Source of the DNA: Svornostia abyssi
GTDB lineage: Bacteria; Actinomycetota; Thermoleophilia; Solirubrobacterales; Solirubrobacteraceae
Reading direction: 5' to 3'
Assembly (NCBI GenBank): GCA_024666565.1
Contig: CP088295.1
Coordinates: 4,278,001-4,342,000, forward strand
DNA length: 64,000 nucleotides
The position numbers and the translations under genes are program-made. Positions 8,366 through 15,765 of the stretch are shown here, piece by piece; the stretch's first letter is position 1; every line of letters starts with the position of its first letter. The notes under the pieces were generated by a model. The model saw only the letters and a program-made list of their open reading frames with translations. It was not told the DNA's origin and made no database searches.

Positions 8366-8749
8366 GCACCCGAGGATAGCCGTGAAGGTGGCTGCGGCCC
8401 TTGTATTCGGTGGGGCGATCGGAGTACGGTGCGGCATCGTCTCGTTCCGCGCACAACCGCCCGTGTTGAAGGTCAGCGGAGATGAGGATCGCACGACCCA
8501 GGCGCTGCGCCGCAGAGCGCTGGCCCAGGCATCCACCTCTGACGAGGACGTCGTCGTAGACCTCTCCGAGCTGGTGTTCGCCGACGCTTCGCTGATGCTC
8601 GACCTGATGATGCTCGCGCAGCGCATCCGCAAGCGCGGGCGCCAGGTGCTGCTGCGGGGGCGCAGCCGCAGATCCATGCGCTGATCGAAATGGTCGGTGT
8701 GCATCGGCTGCCGGATGTCGTGGTCGTCCCAGCGGCCACCACCGCCTGA
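8358..8749 (+). pseudogene. STAS-domain (anti-sigma factor antagonist-like) gene with a frameshift
   Basis: The frame from 8358 encodes a STAS-like core (DVVVDLSELVFADASLMLDLMMLAQRI, with A-D-A-S where phosphorylatable antagonists have D-S-T/S-G). It is then cut short after RQVLLRG by a TGA at 8682-8684. The continuation lies in another frame from 8660 to the TGA at 8749: AQPQIHALIEMVGVHRLPDV, a typical STAS end. One G missing from the GGGGG run at 8656-8660 would restore a single protein of about 130 aa. The start is uncertain: ATG 8358, or the GTG at 8463 that begins the domain proper. The gene is either a sequencing artefact or recently inactivated. Partners in the window with the same theme are at 42951-44125. 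Confidence 0.7.
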
Positions 8750-8845
8750 CCAGGACACGTCCTGTTGATCGGCGTCGGCGCCGCGGGCCTTGACCGCGGC
8801 CATGCCCCGAGCCCGCGGATGCGGGTCGGTAACGTGGATGACGCG

Positions 8846-9316
8846 ATGCGCTTCCTGCTCGTCCTCCTCTTCCTCGTGGTCCCGATCCTCGAGCTGTACG
8901 TCCTCATCCAGGTCGGCGGCGCGATCGGCGTGCTTCCCACGATCGCGCTGCTCATCGCGGACTCGCTGCTGGGCGCGTTCCTGCTGCGCCAGCAGGGCCG
9001 AGGCGCGTGGCGGCGCTTCAACCTCGCCGCGGTCGAAGGGCGGGTTCCCGCGCGCGAGACCATCGACGGCGCGCTCATCATCTTCGGCGGCGCGCTGCTG
9101 CTGACCCCCGGGTTCCTCAGTGACATCGCGGGGCTCGTCCTGCTCATCCCGCCGACACGCGCGGTCGTGCGCCCGGTGCTCGTGCGCTGGGCCGGCAAGC
9201 GGATGACCATCGCGGCGATGACCGTGCGCGGTCCGCGGGCGGCGCCCGGCGGCGGATTCGACGTCGACGGGACGGCCACCGAGGTCGACCACTCCTCCCC
9301 GCGCCTGCAGCCTTGA
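8846..9316 (+). CDS. fxsA: FxsA family membrane protein
   Basis: A 156-residue small inner-membrane protein of the FxsA family, named for suppression of F-exclusion of phage T7 in E. coli; its cellular role is otherwise obscure. Characteristic features are visible: a hydrophobic N-terminus (FLLVLLFLVVPILELYVLI), then VGGAIGVLPTIALLIADSLLG, the LLRQQGRGAWRRF motif, and the GALLLTPGFLSDIAGLVLLIPP signature near residues 75-97. The ATG at 8846 is preferred to an upstream start at 8765, which would add a non-hydrophobic 27-residue extension. Its stop overlaps the TTG start of the next gene (TTGA), so translation is probably coupled. Confidence 0.9.
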   Translation: MRFLLVLLFLVVPILELYVLIQVGGAIGVLPTIALLIADSLLGAFLLRQQGRGAWRRFNLAAVEGRVPARETIDGALIIFGGALLLTPGFLSDIAGLVLLIPPTRAVVRPVLVRWAGKRMTIAAMTVRGPRAAPGGGFDVDGTATEVDHSSPRLQP

Positions 9317-10191
9317 CCATCACCGCAGAGCATGAGGCGCCCCGGCCGATGCAATCCCGCCCGGCCGGCTTCGCCGACGCCGTCACGGTCGCCTTCGGCG
9401 ATCCCGCGCAGCGCGTCTACGGGCTCGCGCGCCTCGGCGTGTCCGACGAGGGCGTGAGCGTGCTCGCCGTCCTGTTCGACGGCGCCGAGACGGTCGCCGC
9501 GCACGCCGAGGGCGGGCTGCCCACCGCGGCGCGCTGGGAGGACGTCACCGAGGGCGCGGTGCGCCACGCGGTGATCGAGCCACTGCGCGCCTGGACGATC
9601 GCCTTCGACGATGGCGAGGGCAACGGGTTCGACCTGCGCCTGCAGGCCACGAGCCTTCCCGCCGAGACGCAGGCCGGCACGGAACCGGAGCGCATCGGCG
9701 GCATGGTCGGCTACGAGCAGCTCTGCGCCGTCGAGGGCGTCGTCCGCGTCGGCGGCCAGGAGCGGGCCGTGCACTGTGCCGGCCAGCGCGGGCACGGCTG
9801 GGGCGCCCCGGACTGGAACCGGATCGAGCTCGCGCGCACCGTGTCGGCGTGGCTCGGAGACGGCAGCGGCGTGCTGCTCACCGGCATACGCCCGGCGGGC
9901 GCCACCCCGGACATCGAGGCGACGAGCGCCTTCCTGGTCCGCGAGGGCGAGGCCGCGGAGATCGAGACGACGTACCTGTCGACGACCTTCGACGCCGAGG
10001 GCCGGCAACGCCGTGCCGGCATCGAGCTGTGGACCGACCCCGAGCGCTGGCCCGACCGCGCCGCCGGTGACCTGATCTGCGGCTCGTCCCTGGACCTCGG
10101 CCGTCTGCGCTACGACTGCGCGTTCTTCGGCTGGCGGATGGAGGGCCGGACGGGCGTCGGCCGCTACGACATCCTGCGGCGGGTCGGATGA
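9313..10191 (+). CDS. Conserved hypothetical protein
   Basis: A 292-residue soluble protein with no transmembrane segment or signal peptide. I do not recognise a named domain. Repeated beta-rich blocks end in conserved-looking aromatic and glycine motifs: GMVGYEQLCAVEG, GQRGHGWGAPDWNRIE, RTVSAWLGDGSG, YLSTTFDAEGRQRRAGIELW and CAFFGWRMEGRTGVGRYD. This pattern resembles lipocalin-like or hydroxyneurosporene-dehydrogenase-like beta proteins, a comparison only. It overlaps fxsA upstream by four bases and the HAD gene downstream by four bases (ATGA), so the three form one tight transcription unit. The TTG at 9313 is used because of that overlap. Confidence 0.72.
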   Translation: MTITAEHEAPRPMQSRPAGFADAVTVAFGDPAQRVYGLARLGVSDEGVSVLAVLFDGAETVAAHAEGGLPTAARWEDVTEGAVRHAVIEPLRAWTIAFDDGEGNGFDLRLQATSLPAETQAGTEPERIGGMVGYEQLCAVEGVVRVGGQERAVHCAGQRGHGWGAPDWNRIELARTVSAWLGDGSGVLLTGIRPAGATPDIEATSAFLVREGEAAEIETTYLSTTFDAEGRQRRAGIELWTDPERWPDRAAGDLICGSSLDLGRLRYDCAFFGWRMEGRTGVGRYDILRRVG

Positions 10192-10835
10192 CCGAGATCC
10201 GCGCCATCGTCAGCGACTTCGGCGGCGTGCTGACCTCGCCGCTCATCGGGTCTTTCGCGCGGATCTCCGAGGACTGGGACCTCCCGCTCGAGGCGCTCGG
10301 CCGCGCGATGCAGACCGTCACGGAGCGCAGCGGCGCGCACCCGCTCTTCGAGCTGGAGTGCGGCCGGATCACGGAGGCCGCGTTCCTTGAAGGCCTCGCC
10401 GACGCGCTGCGCGACGAACTGGGCCGCGACGTGCCGATGCACGAGTTCCCCGATCGCTTCTGGGCGCAGTTGGAGACCAACCACGAGCTGCTCGAGGTGC
10501 TCGTCGCGCTCCGGGACGCGGACTACCGGATGGCGCTGCTGACGAACAACGTCCGCGAGTGGGAGCCGCGCTGGCGCTCCATGATCCCGGTGGACGAGAT
10601 CTTCGAGGTGGTCGTCGACAGCGCCTTCGTCGGCATGCGCAAGCCCGATCCGCGCATCTACGAGCTGACGATCGAGCAGATCGGCGTTCCGGCCGAGCAG
10701 TGCCTGTTCATCGACGACATGGACGTCAACATCACCGCCGCCCGAGAGCTGGGCATGGCGGCGGTGCACTTCCGCGAGACGCCGCAGGCGATCGCGGAGA
10801 TCCACGCGCTCCTCGGGCGTCCCGCAGCCGCGTAG
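10188..10835 (+). CDS. HAD-IA family hydrolase
   Basis: Haloacid-dehalogenase superfamily phosphatase-like protein of 215 aa. Motif I is DFGGVLTSP (nucleophile Asp at residue 9; the second Asp of DxD is replaced by Gly, as in the epoxide-hydrolase N-terminal type). Motif II is LLTNN near 116, motif III is the Lys in RKPDPRIYE near 147, and motif IV is FIDDMDVN near 172. The start ATG overlaps the stop of the preceding gene. The substrate cannot be read from sequence. The gene is the last of the fxsA unit, and a short GCCGC-CTGA-GCGGC hairpin (10846-10859) follows the stop. Confidence 0.9.
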   Translation: MTEIRAIVSDFGGVLTSPLIGSFARISEDWDLPLEALGRAMQTVTERSGAHPLFELECGRITEAAFLEGLADALRDELGRDVPMHEFPDRFWAQLETNHELLEVLVALRDADYRMALLTNNVREWEPRWRSMIPVDEIFEVVVDSAFVGMRKPDPRIYELTIEQIGVPAEQCLFIDDMDVNITAARELGMAAVHFRETPQAIAEIHALLGRPAAA

Positions 10836-10869
10836 CCGACGAGGGGCCGCCTGAGCGGCTGGGCCGTCG

Positions 10870-11325
10870 CTAGTTGTCAGATCCGATGCGGTCCCACAGG
10901 TAGAGCTCGACGCACTCGGCGGCGAGCTCGAGGGACCGCTGACGCGACAGGAAGGGCAGGACCGTCTCCATCGCCTGCTCTTCCGAGATCCCGGCCTCGA
11001 ACGCCTCTTCGCCGCGGAAGCCCGCGGCGATCTTCAGCGCTTCGCGCCGGTTCTCCCCGAGCGATGGGAACACCTGCACAAGGAACTCACGGTTGGCGAT
11101 CGGCTGACCGACCTCCAGCGAGGCGTGCCACGCGGCGAGCATCGACAGGTCGTGCTCGTCGAGGTCGTCGACCGCCTGGGCGTAGTGGGAGGCGAGCTCC
11201 TCCTCGGGAATCTCGTCGACCCACGCACGCACGATCTCCCCGAGGAGCTGGCGGCGGGCCTCGCGGCCGACCGACTCAGCAATGACGCGGATCGCATCCT
11301 GCGGCTCGATGAAGCAGAGGGGCAT
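10870..11325 (-). CDS. Hypothetical soluble alpha-helical protein
   Basis: A 151-residue acidic protein, predicted almost entirely helical from its pattern of Leu/Ala/Glu heptads (for example REARRQLLGEIVRAWVDEIPEEELASHY). No signal peptide, membrane segment or metal motif is seen, and I recognise no family. The ATG at 11325 is well supported: an AAGGGAG ribosome-binding sequence lies nine bases upstream. The gene is convergent with the HAD hydrolase and divergent from the metallo-beta-lactamase gene at 11476. Function unknown. Confidence 0.75.
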   Translation of the reverse strand: MPLCFIEPQDAIRVIAESVGREARRQLLGEIVRAWVDEIPEEELASHYAQAVDDLDEHDLSMLAAWHASLEVGQPIANREFLVQVFPSLGENRREALKIAAGFRGEEAFEAGISEEQAMETVLPFLSRQRSLELAAECVELYLWDRIGSDN

Positions 11326-11475
11326 GGGATGGGACTCCCTTGGTGGCCGAGGGTGGGACACGTCTCGCAAGGTAGGGAGCCGATCGGACGGCATGAACGC
11401 AGGAGAACCGCTGATCTTCGGGGCGTTCTTCGTCCTCCCTGCACGTTGCGGGAATTCGTGTGTAGCGTCCGCGTC

Positions 11476-12504
11476 ATGACCCTCACCCTCCACGGCGCCG
11501 AGCCCCGCTACGCGGCCGGCCTGCAGCAGGTCGGCGACGGCGTCTGGGCGTGGCTGCAGCCCAACGGCGACTGGGGCGAGGCGAACGCCGGCGTCATCCG
11601 GGGCAGCGGCGCGTCGGCGGTCGTCGACACGCTCTGGGACCGCCGCCTCGCGCGCGAGATGCTGACCGCCGCCGCGCCCCACCTCGAGGGCGCGCCGATC
11701 AAGCTCGCGATCAACACCCACAGCGACGGCGACCACTTCTGGGGCAACGCCGAACTCCCAGACGGCATCGAGATCGTCACGAGCGACGCGAGCCTGCGCG
11801 CCATGCAGGCGGAGGCCGGACCGGTCGAGCTGGGGCGGATGGGCGGGATGTCCCGCCGCGTGAGCGCCCTGCCGGGTCCGCTGCGCGGCATGACGAGCTA
11901 CGTCGGCGCGATGCTCGCTCCGTTCGACTTCAGCGACGTCATCCTGCGGTTCCCCACGCGGACGTTCAGCGGCACCCGTGAGGAGGAGATCGGCGGCCGC
12001 GCGCTGCGGCTCATCGAGGTCGGCCCCGCGCACACGCCGGGAGATCTCGTGGTCCACGTCCCGGACGCCGGCGTCGTCTTCGCCGCGGACGTCCTGTTCG
12101 TCGACTCCACGCCGGTGATCTGGGCCGGGCCGGTGGAGAACTGGATCGCGGCGCTCGACACGCTGCTCGGGCTCGGCGCCGACACCTTCGTCGGCGGCCA
12201 CGGGCCGGTGACCGACCACGCGGGTGTTCAGGCGCTGCGCGACTACTGGACGTGGCTGCGCGACATCGTCGCGCGCGAACACGCGGTCGGGCGTTCGCCG
12301 ATGGACGCCGCCCGGATCGCCACGCGCGACGCGGAGTTCGCCCGATATCGCAACTGGGTGCGCCCCGAGCGCATGCTCATCAGCATTACGACGATCCACC
12401 GGGCGTTGTCGGGCAAGGGGCCGATCGGCCACTCTCCCGTGGTGCGCGGGCGGCTGTTCGCCGATGTCGCGCAGCTCGGGCGGGAGCTCGACGCCGAGCG
12501 CTGA
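11476..12504 (+). CDS. Metallo-beta-lactamase fold hydrolase
   Basis: MBL-fold metal hydrolase of 342 aa. Metal-binding motifs appear in order: THSDGDHFWGN (HxxxDH near residue 78), GPAHTPGDLVVHV (near 178), ADVLFVDSTPVIW and GGHGPVTDH (near 239). The C-terminal extension of about 90 residues is helical and contains the motif RNWVRPERML. The first His of the classic HxHxDH is a Ser (H-S-D-G-D-H is HxxxDH by position). This is common in cyclase-type MBL relatives, so single-metal binding or altered chemistry is possible. The start at ATG 11476 gives MTLTLHG. It is followed 23 bp downstream by a second MBL gene and is probably cotranscribed with it. Confidence 0.88.
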   Translation: MTLTLHGAEPRYAAGLQQVGDGVWAWLQPNGDWGEANAGVIRGSGASAVVDTLWDRRLAREMLTAAAPHLEGAPIKLAINTHSDGDHFWGNAELPDGIEIVTSDASLRAMQAEAGPVELGRMGGMSRRVSALPGPLRGMTSYVGAMLAPFDFSDVILRFPTRTFSGTREEEIGGRALRLIEVGPAHTPGDLVVHVPDAGVVFAADVLFVDSTPVIWAGPVENWIAALDTLLGLGADTFVGGHGPVTDHAGVQALRDYWTWLRDIVAREHAVGRSPMDAARIATRDAEFARYRNWVRPERMLISITTIHRALSGKGPIGHSPVVRGRLFADVAQLGRELDAER

Positions 12505-12527
12505 CGCGGTCGGGGAGGACGTATTCC

Positions 12528-13340
12528 ATGCGCATCCACGCTCTGCAGACCGGGACTGTCGCGATCAAGGCGACGCACCTGCGCGCGCACGCGCAGGCGC
12601 GACCGCCGCGCGTCGCCGCCGTCCTGCGCGACCGGACGTGGACCGACCCGCTGCCGATCCTCTGCTGGGCCGTCGAACACCCCGAAGGCCTGCTCGTGGT
12701 CGACACAGGCGAGACCGCCGGCGCACACGGCCCGGCGTGGCATCCGTTCTCCCGGTGCACGCGCTTCGCGGTCGTGCCTGAGGACGAGCTCGGTCCGCGG
12801 CTCCGGGCCGCCGGGCTCGACCCCGCCGCCGTGCGCTGGGTCGTCTTCACCCACCTGCACGGCGATCACATCGGCGGACTGTCGCACGTGCAGCACGCAG
12901 AGATCGTGGTGAGCGACGTCGAGTGGCGCACGGCCACCGCGGTCCGCGGCCCGCTCGAGGGCTATCCCGGGCGGGCGCTGCGCCACCGGATCACACCCCG
13001 GACGGTGACCTTCGACGACGGCCCGTGGGAGGGCTTCGACGCGTCGACGGTGCTGACCGACGCCGGCGACGTCCGCCTCGTCCCCACCCCGGGCCACACC
13101 CTCGGACACCTGTCGGTGGCGATCGAGGAGGAGGACCACGTCGTCCTGCTTGCAGGTGACGCAACCTACAGCGAGCAGCTGCTCTTCGACGACGCCGTCG
13201 ACGGCGTGACCGTCAGCGCGTCACGCCACCGCGACTCGCGGCGGCGGCTCCGCGACCTGACGGCGCGCCGGCCGACAGTGGTGCTGCCGTGCCACGACCC
13301 GGAGTCAGCGGCGCGACTCGCCAAGCGGACGACGCGCTGA
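12528..13340 (+). CDS. Metallo-beta-lactamase fold hydrolase, N-acyl homoserine lactonase-like
   Basis: A 270-residue MBL protein with the full HxHxDH motif, THLHGDHIGG (near residue 109), then TPGHTLGHLSV (near 188), LAGDATY (near 206) and PCHDPES (near 256). This spacing, with the N-terminal LVVDTGE strand, resembles the AHL-lactonase (AiiA-like) branch, whose members open homoserine lactone rings; other esters or lactones are possible. A GGGGAGGAC ribosome-binding sequence precedes the ATG at 12528. It is the second gene of an MBL pair but clearly diverged from the first. No quorum-sensing synthase is in the window. Confidence 0.88.
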   Translation: MRIHALQTGTVAIKATHLRAHAQARPPRVAAVLRDRTWTDPLPILCWAVEHPEGLLVVDTGETAGAHGPAWHPFSRCTRFAVVPEDELGPRLRAAGLDPAAVRWVVFTHLHGDHIGGLSHVQHAEIVVSDVEWRTATAVRGPLEGYPGRALRHRITPRTVTFDDGPWEGFDASTVLTDAGDVRLVPTPGHTLGHLSVAIEEEDHVVLLAGDATYSEQLLFDDAVDGVTVSASRHRDSRRRLRDLTARRPTVVLPCHDPESAARLAKRTTR

Positions 13341-13372
13341 TCCGGAGGCCGTGCGCTGACGCCGCGTTCCGG

Positions 13373-13789
13373 CTACGAGGCGTCCGTCGGATCCAGGACG
13401 GTGAGCCCAGCGAACTGCGACCGGTAGAAGCCGCGGTCGCGGGTCAAGAGCCGGTCGGCCTGCGTGATGGCGTGGGCTCCGATGAGGAAGTCCGCCACCA
13501 CGCGATCGCGGCGTCGTCCGCCCGTGCGGCGGCGGCTGCGCCAGATGTCGGCCGCCACCTCCGCCGCCCCGACCGATATCGCGTCGTAGGCGATGCCCAT
13601 GGCCGCGAGCCGCTCTGTGCAGGCCGCGCCCGACGGAAACCACAGCGCGGTTTCCGCCCAGACGGCGTCGCACGCCACGAGCTTGCCGTCCGCCGTCGCC
13701 TGGCGGAGCGCGACCGCGGACGGCCGGCCGAAGTCCTCGTCGCCGCCCAGCACGTCGAGCAGGACGTTGGTATCGACGGCCGTGATCAC
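13373..13789 (-). CDS. PIN-domain ribonuclease toxin (VapC-like)
   Basis: A 138-residue PIN-domain protein. Acidic metal-binding residues are visible: D6 in AVDTNVLLD, E46 in WAETALWF, D95-type in VVADFLIGAHA, and a final D near DRGFY. VapC toxins cleave tRNA or rRNA and are neutralised by the adjacent antitoxin. Its start overlaps the stop of the upstream AbrB-type gene by four bases, the usual antitoxin-first TA arrangement. The RRRTGGRRRDRVVADF insertion is basic and may contact RNA. The GTG or ATG at 13789 is fixed by the overlap. Confidence 0.9.
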   Translation of the reverse strand: MITAVDTNVLLDVLGGDEDFGRPSAVALRQATADGKLVACDAVWAETALWFPSGAACTERLAAMGIAYDAISVGAAEVAADIWRSRRRTGGRRRDRVVADFLIGAHAITQADRLLTRDRGFYRSQFAGLTVLDPTDAS

Positions 13790-14004
13790 CCGCCGCGCAT
13801 CTCCTCGATGAGGTCGTCAGTGCGTCCTGGAAGGTCAAGGACGCCGAAGGAGTCGGTGATGGGATCGCGGTCCTGCCGTTTTGTCGCGACCAGGCGGCCC
13901 TGCTCGGCTTCGAACTCGAGGACCTGGCCAGGTGCGATCCCCAATCGCTCCCTGAGCGGCTTCGGGATCGTGACCTGCCCCTTCTCGGAGACGGTGGCTT
14001 TCAT
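13786..14004 (-). CDS. AbrB/MazE-type antitoxin (VapB-like)
   Basis: A 72-residue swapped-hairpin AbrB DNA-binding protein. The signature is MKATVSEKGQVTIPKPLRERLGI (residues 1-22), followed by PGQVLEFE and a C-terminal acidic tail (DDLIEEMRGG) that would bind the toxin. ATG at 14004 is preferred over an upstream in-frame start that adds 17 residues, because the AbrB fold begins here and the upstream DNA carries a perfect inverted repeat spanning the start. The pair is probably autoregulated through that site. Confidence 0.9.
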   Translation of the reverse strand: MKATVSEKGQVTIPKPLRERLGIAPGQVLEFEAEQGRLVATKRQDRDPITDSFGVLDLPGRTDDLIEEMRGG

Positions 14005-14020
14005 ACCTACAGCGTATGAA
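14000..14020. promoter_or_regulatory. Candidate autoregulatory operator of the vapBC pair
   Basis: Perfect 7-bp inverted repeat TTCATAC/GTATGAA with a 7-base spacer, overlapping the antitoxin start codon. AbrB-type antitoxins usually repress their own promoter through such repeats. Its overlap with the ATG suggests a very short or absent leader. Confidence 0.5.
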
Positions 14021-14051
14021 TGCCTACCTGGATTGTCGAACTGGAGTGCGC

Positions 14052-15425
14052 TCACGGCCCAAACTCCGCTCCCGCGGGCGCGGACGACCCTGCGCCGCCC
14101 GACGTCCCACCGCCACTCGTCGATCCCGACGAGGACGGTGGCGAAGCGGGAGCCGCCAGCGAGAACTCAGAGCCCGCTGGTGCCGGAGACGACGCCGCTG
14201 CGGCCGCCCGCGCGCGAGCGCGCCGCTGTGCCGCTCGACGCTCGGCTGCCCGCGCGCGCTCAGCCGCGCGCGCCCGCGCCGCCGCCCGCTCGCGGGCGAG
14301 ATCACGCTCGGCCGCCTTGCGCGACGCCGTCGGCACCCGGGTGACCGACGTCGCCGCGGTGGTGCGGACGACCGGCGCGGACACAGGCGTCGCCGCCGGA
14401 GCCTGCGTCGCCGGGGCCGAAGACGCAGCCTGCTCCCGGACCGGCTCGGGGTCGTTCTCACGCACCTGCTCCACCGCCACCGTCCCGCCGCCCGCGACCG
14501 CCGCCGCGGACGCCGCGACCGCCGCGACCTTCGTCGCCGACGCGCCCTCGACGAACGCCTGCATCCGCATGACCGACGCCGACGCGCGCTCGTGCACCCC
14601 GCCGACGATCGCCTCGTACACGCGCAGGACGAGGTTCGCCGTGGCGTCGTGATGCTCGGCCGCCGCCTGTCCGATGACGAGCGGCACCGGGAACAGCACC
14701 CGCAGATCGCCGCCGCCCTCGTGCAACGCGCGCAGCGTCGACCGGCATCCCGGGCACGACCGGAGATGACCGCGCAGCGACTGCGCGTCCTTCGCCTTCG
14801 CCTCACCGTCGAGCAGCGCACTCAGCAGCGGCGCCCATCGCGCGCATTCCTCGCCGGACTCGATGTCGGCGTACCGGCCCAGGAACGCCTTGCGCCCCTC
14901 GGTGAGACAACGGTTGACCTTCGTCCTTGTCCAGCCCTGCCGTTCGCCGATCTCCTCGTAGCTGTGGCCGCTGGCCTTCAGCCACAGCGCCTGGACCTCC
15001 TGGGGCTTGAGCTGACGCAACGCGGCCGCCGACTGCTGCACGCGGTCGAGACGCAACACCGCCTCGGCAGGGTCGGAGACGTGCTCGGACTCGCGCAGAT
15101 CGAAGTCGACGTCGTCCGGTGCCATGTCCCGCTGGCGGATCTTGCGCACGAGCATCGCCTCGTGCTTGACGACCTGATGCAGCCAGCTGTGCGCGCGCGA
15201 CGGATCCAGACGCCGCGCATGCCTGAGGAAGATCTCCAACCCGCGCTGGTAGGCATCCTGCGCGTCGTCGGCGTTCAGCGAGTGCTTGCGCGCGGTACGC
15301 AACAGCGCGTCAGCGTGCTGACCCAGCACCGTGAGGACGAGCTGCTCGGCCTCGGCCTCCGACAACAACGCCGGGCGGCGACCCGGCCTCGAGCAGCGCA
15401 ACAGGGGACGGCTCAGCCGCCTCAT
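14052..15425 (-). CDS. ECF-type RNA polymerase sigma factor with fused zinc-finger (ZAS-like) domain and long C-terminal extension
   Basis: A 457-residue protein. Sigma region 2 lies at about residues 22-100 (ADDAQDAYQRGLEIF, HSWLHQVVKHEA) and region 4 at about 125-185 (LKPQEVQALWLKASGHSYEEIG, then TRTKVNRCL). Directly after comes a zf-HC2/ZAS-type zinc finger: C194, then H220-x3-C224-x2-C227 in GHLRSCPGC. That is the motif of zinc-binding anti-sigma factors. A weakly hydrophobic Ala/Val segment (about 296-318) could cross the membrane. It is followed by an Arg/Ala-rich stretch (about 370-420) and a Ser/Gly/Pro tail. Sigma and anti-sigma modules therefore sit in one chain, as reported for some actinobacterial ECF groups. 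No separate anti-sigma gene is adjacent. It is divergent from a REC-HD-GYP gene. Confidence 0.87.
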   Translation of the reverse strand: MRRLSRPLLRCSRPGRRPALLSEAEAEQLVLTVLGQHADALLRTARKHSLNADDAQDAYQRGLEIFLRHARRLDPSRAHSWLHQVVKHEAMLVRKIRQRDMAPDDVDFDLRESEHVSDPAEAVLRLDRVQQSAAALRQLKPQEVQALWLKASGHSYEEIGERQGWTRTKVNRCLTEGRKAFLGRYADIESGEECARWAPLLSALLDGEAKAKDAQSLRGHLRSCPGCRSTLRALHEGGGDLRVLFPVPLVIGQAAAEHHDATANLVLRVYEAIVGGVHERASASVMRMQAFVEGASATKVAAVAASAAAVAGGGTVAVEQVRENDPEPVREQAASSAPATQAPAATPVSAPVVRTTAATSVTRVPTASRKAAERDLARERAAARARAAERARAAERRAAQRRARARAAAAASSPAPAGSEFSLAAPASPPSSSGSTSGGGTSGGAGSSAPAGAEFGP

Positions 15426-15765
15426 CCCCCGGTCGCTCCTGCACTGTCGCCACGCTGACGCCCCCAGCCCTGGTTGCTCGGTCGAACTTCAGAGGTCAGC
15501 CAACCGGAGAACTCGCCCCCCGTGCAGGCCGAAAACCCGCAAACTGCGGGAAAAAGCGCTTCCGCGGAAGCGCCGTACGACGTGGCGGGTATGAGCAACC
15601 GTCGATCGACCGCGGTCGGCGCGGAACGTCTGGTGGACGGCGACACGCCCCTGGCCCCCGGGAACAGCCCCGCTGGCCGGTTGTGGGGATGCGCCGCTCG
15701 CGCGGTCGTCCGCTTCCGGGCCGTACGGGTACGCCAGCCCCCACAGCCTGGCGACACTCCGGGAC
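15426..15765. other. 340-bp divergent intergenic region with two dyads
   Basis: Non-coding space between the ECF sigma gene and the HD-GYP gene. It holds a CCCGCA-AAC-TGCGGG hairpin (15536-15550) immediately followed by A5 and an 18-bp perfect palindrome (15556-15573). The rest shows no convincing reading frame with its own ribosome-binding site. Confidence 0.5.
15556..15573. promoter_or_regulatory. Perfect 18-bp palindrome, candidate operator
   Basis: GCGCTTCCGCGGAAGCGC equals its own reverse complement. It lies 130 bp upstream of the sigma factor start and 193 bp upstream of the HD-GYP start, so a dimeric regulator bound here could control both. A preceding A5 tract and 6-bp hairpin add to the structure. 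Confidence 0.45.
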
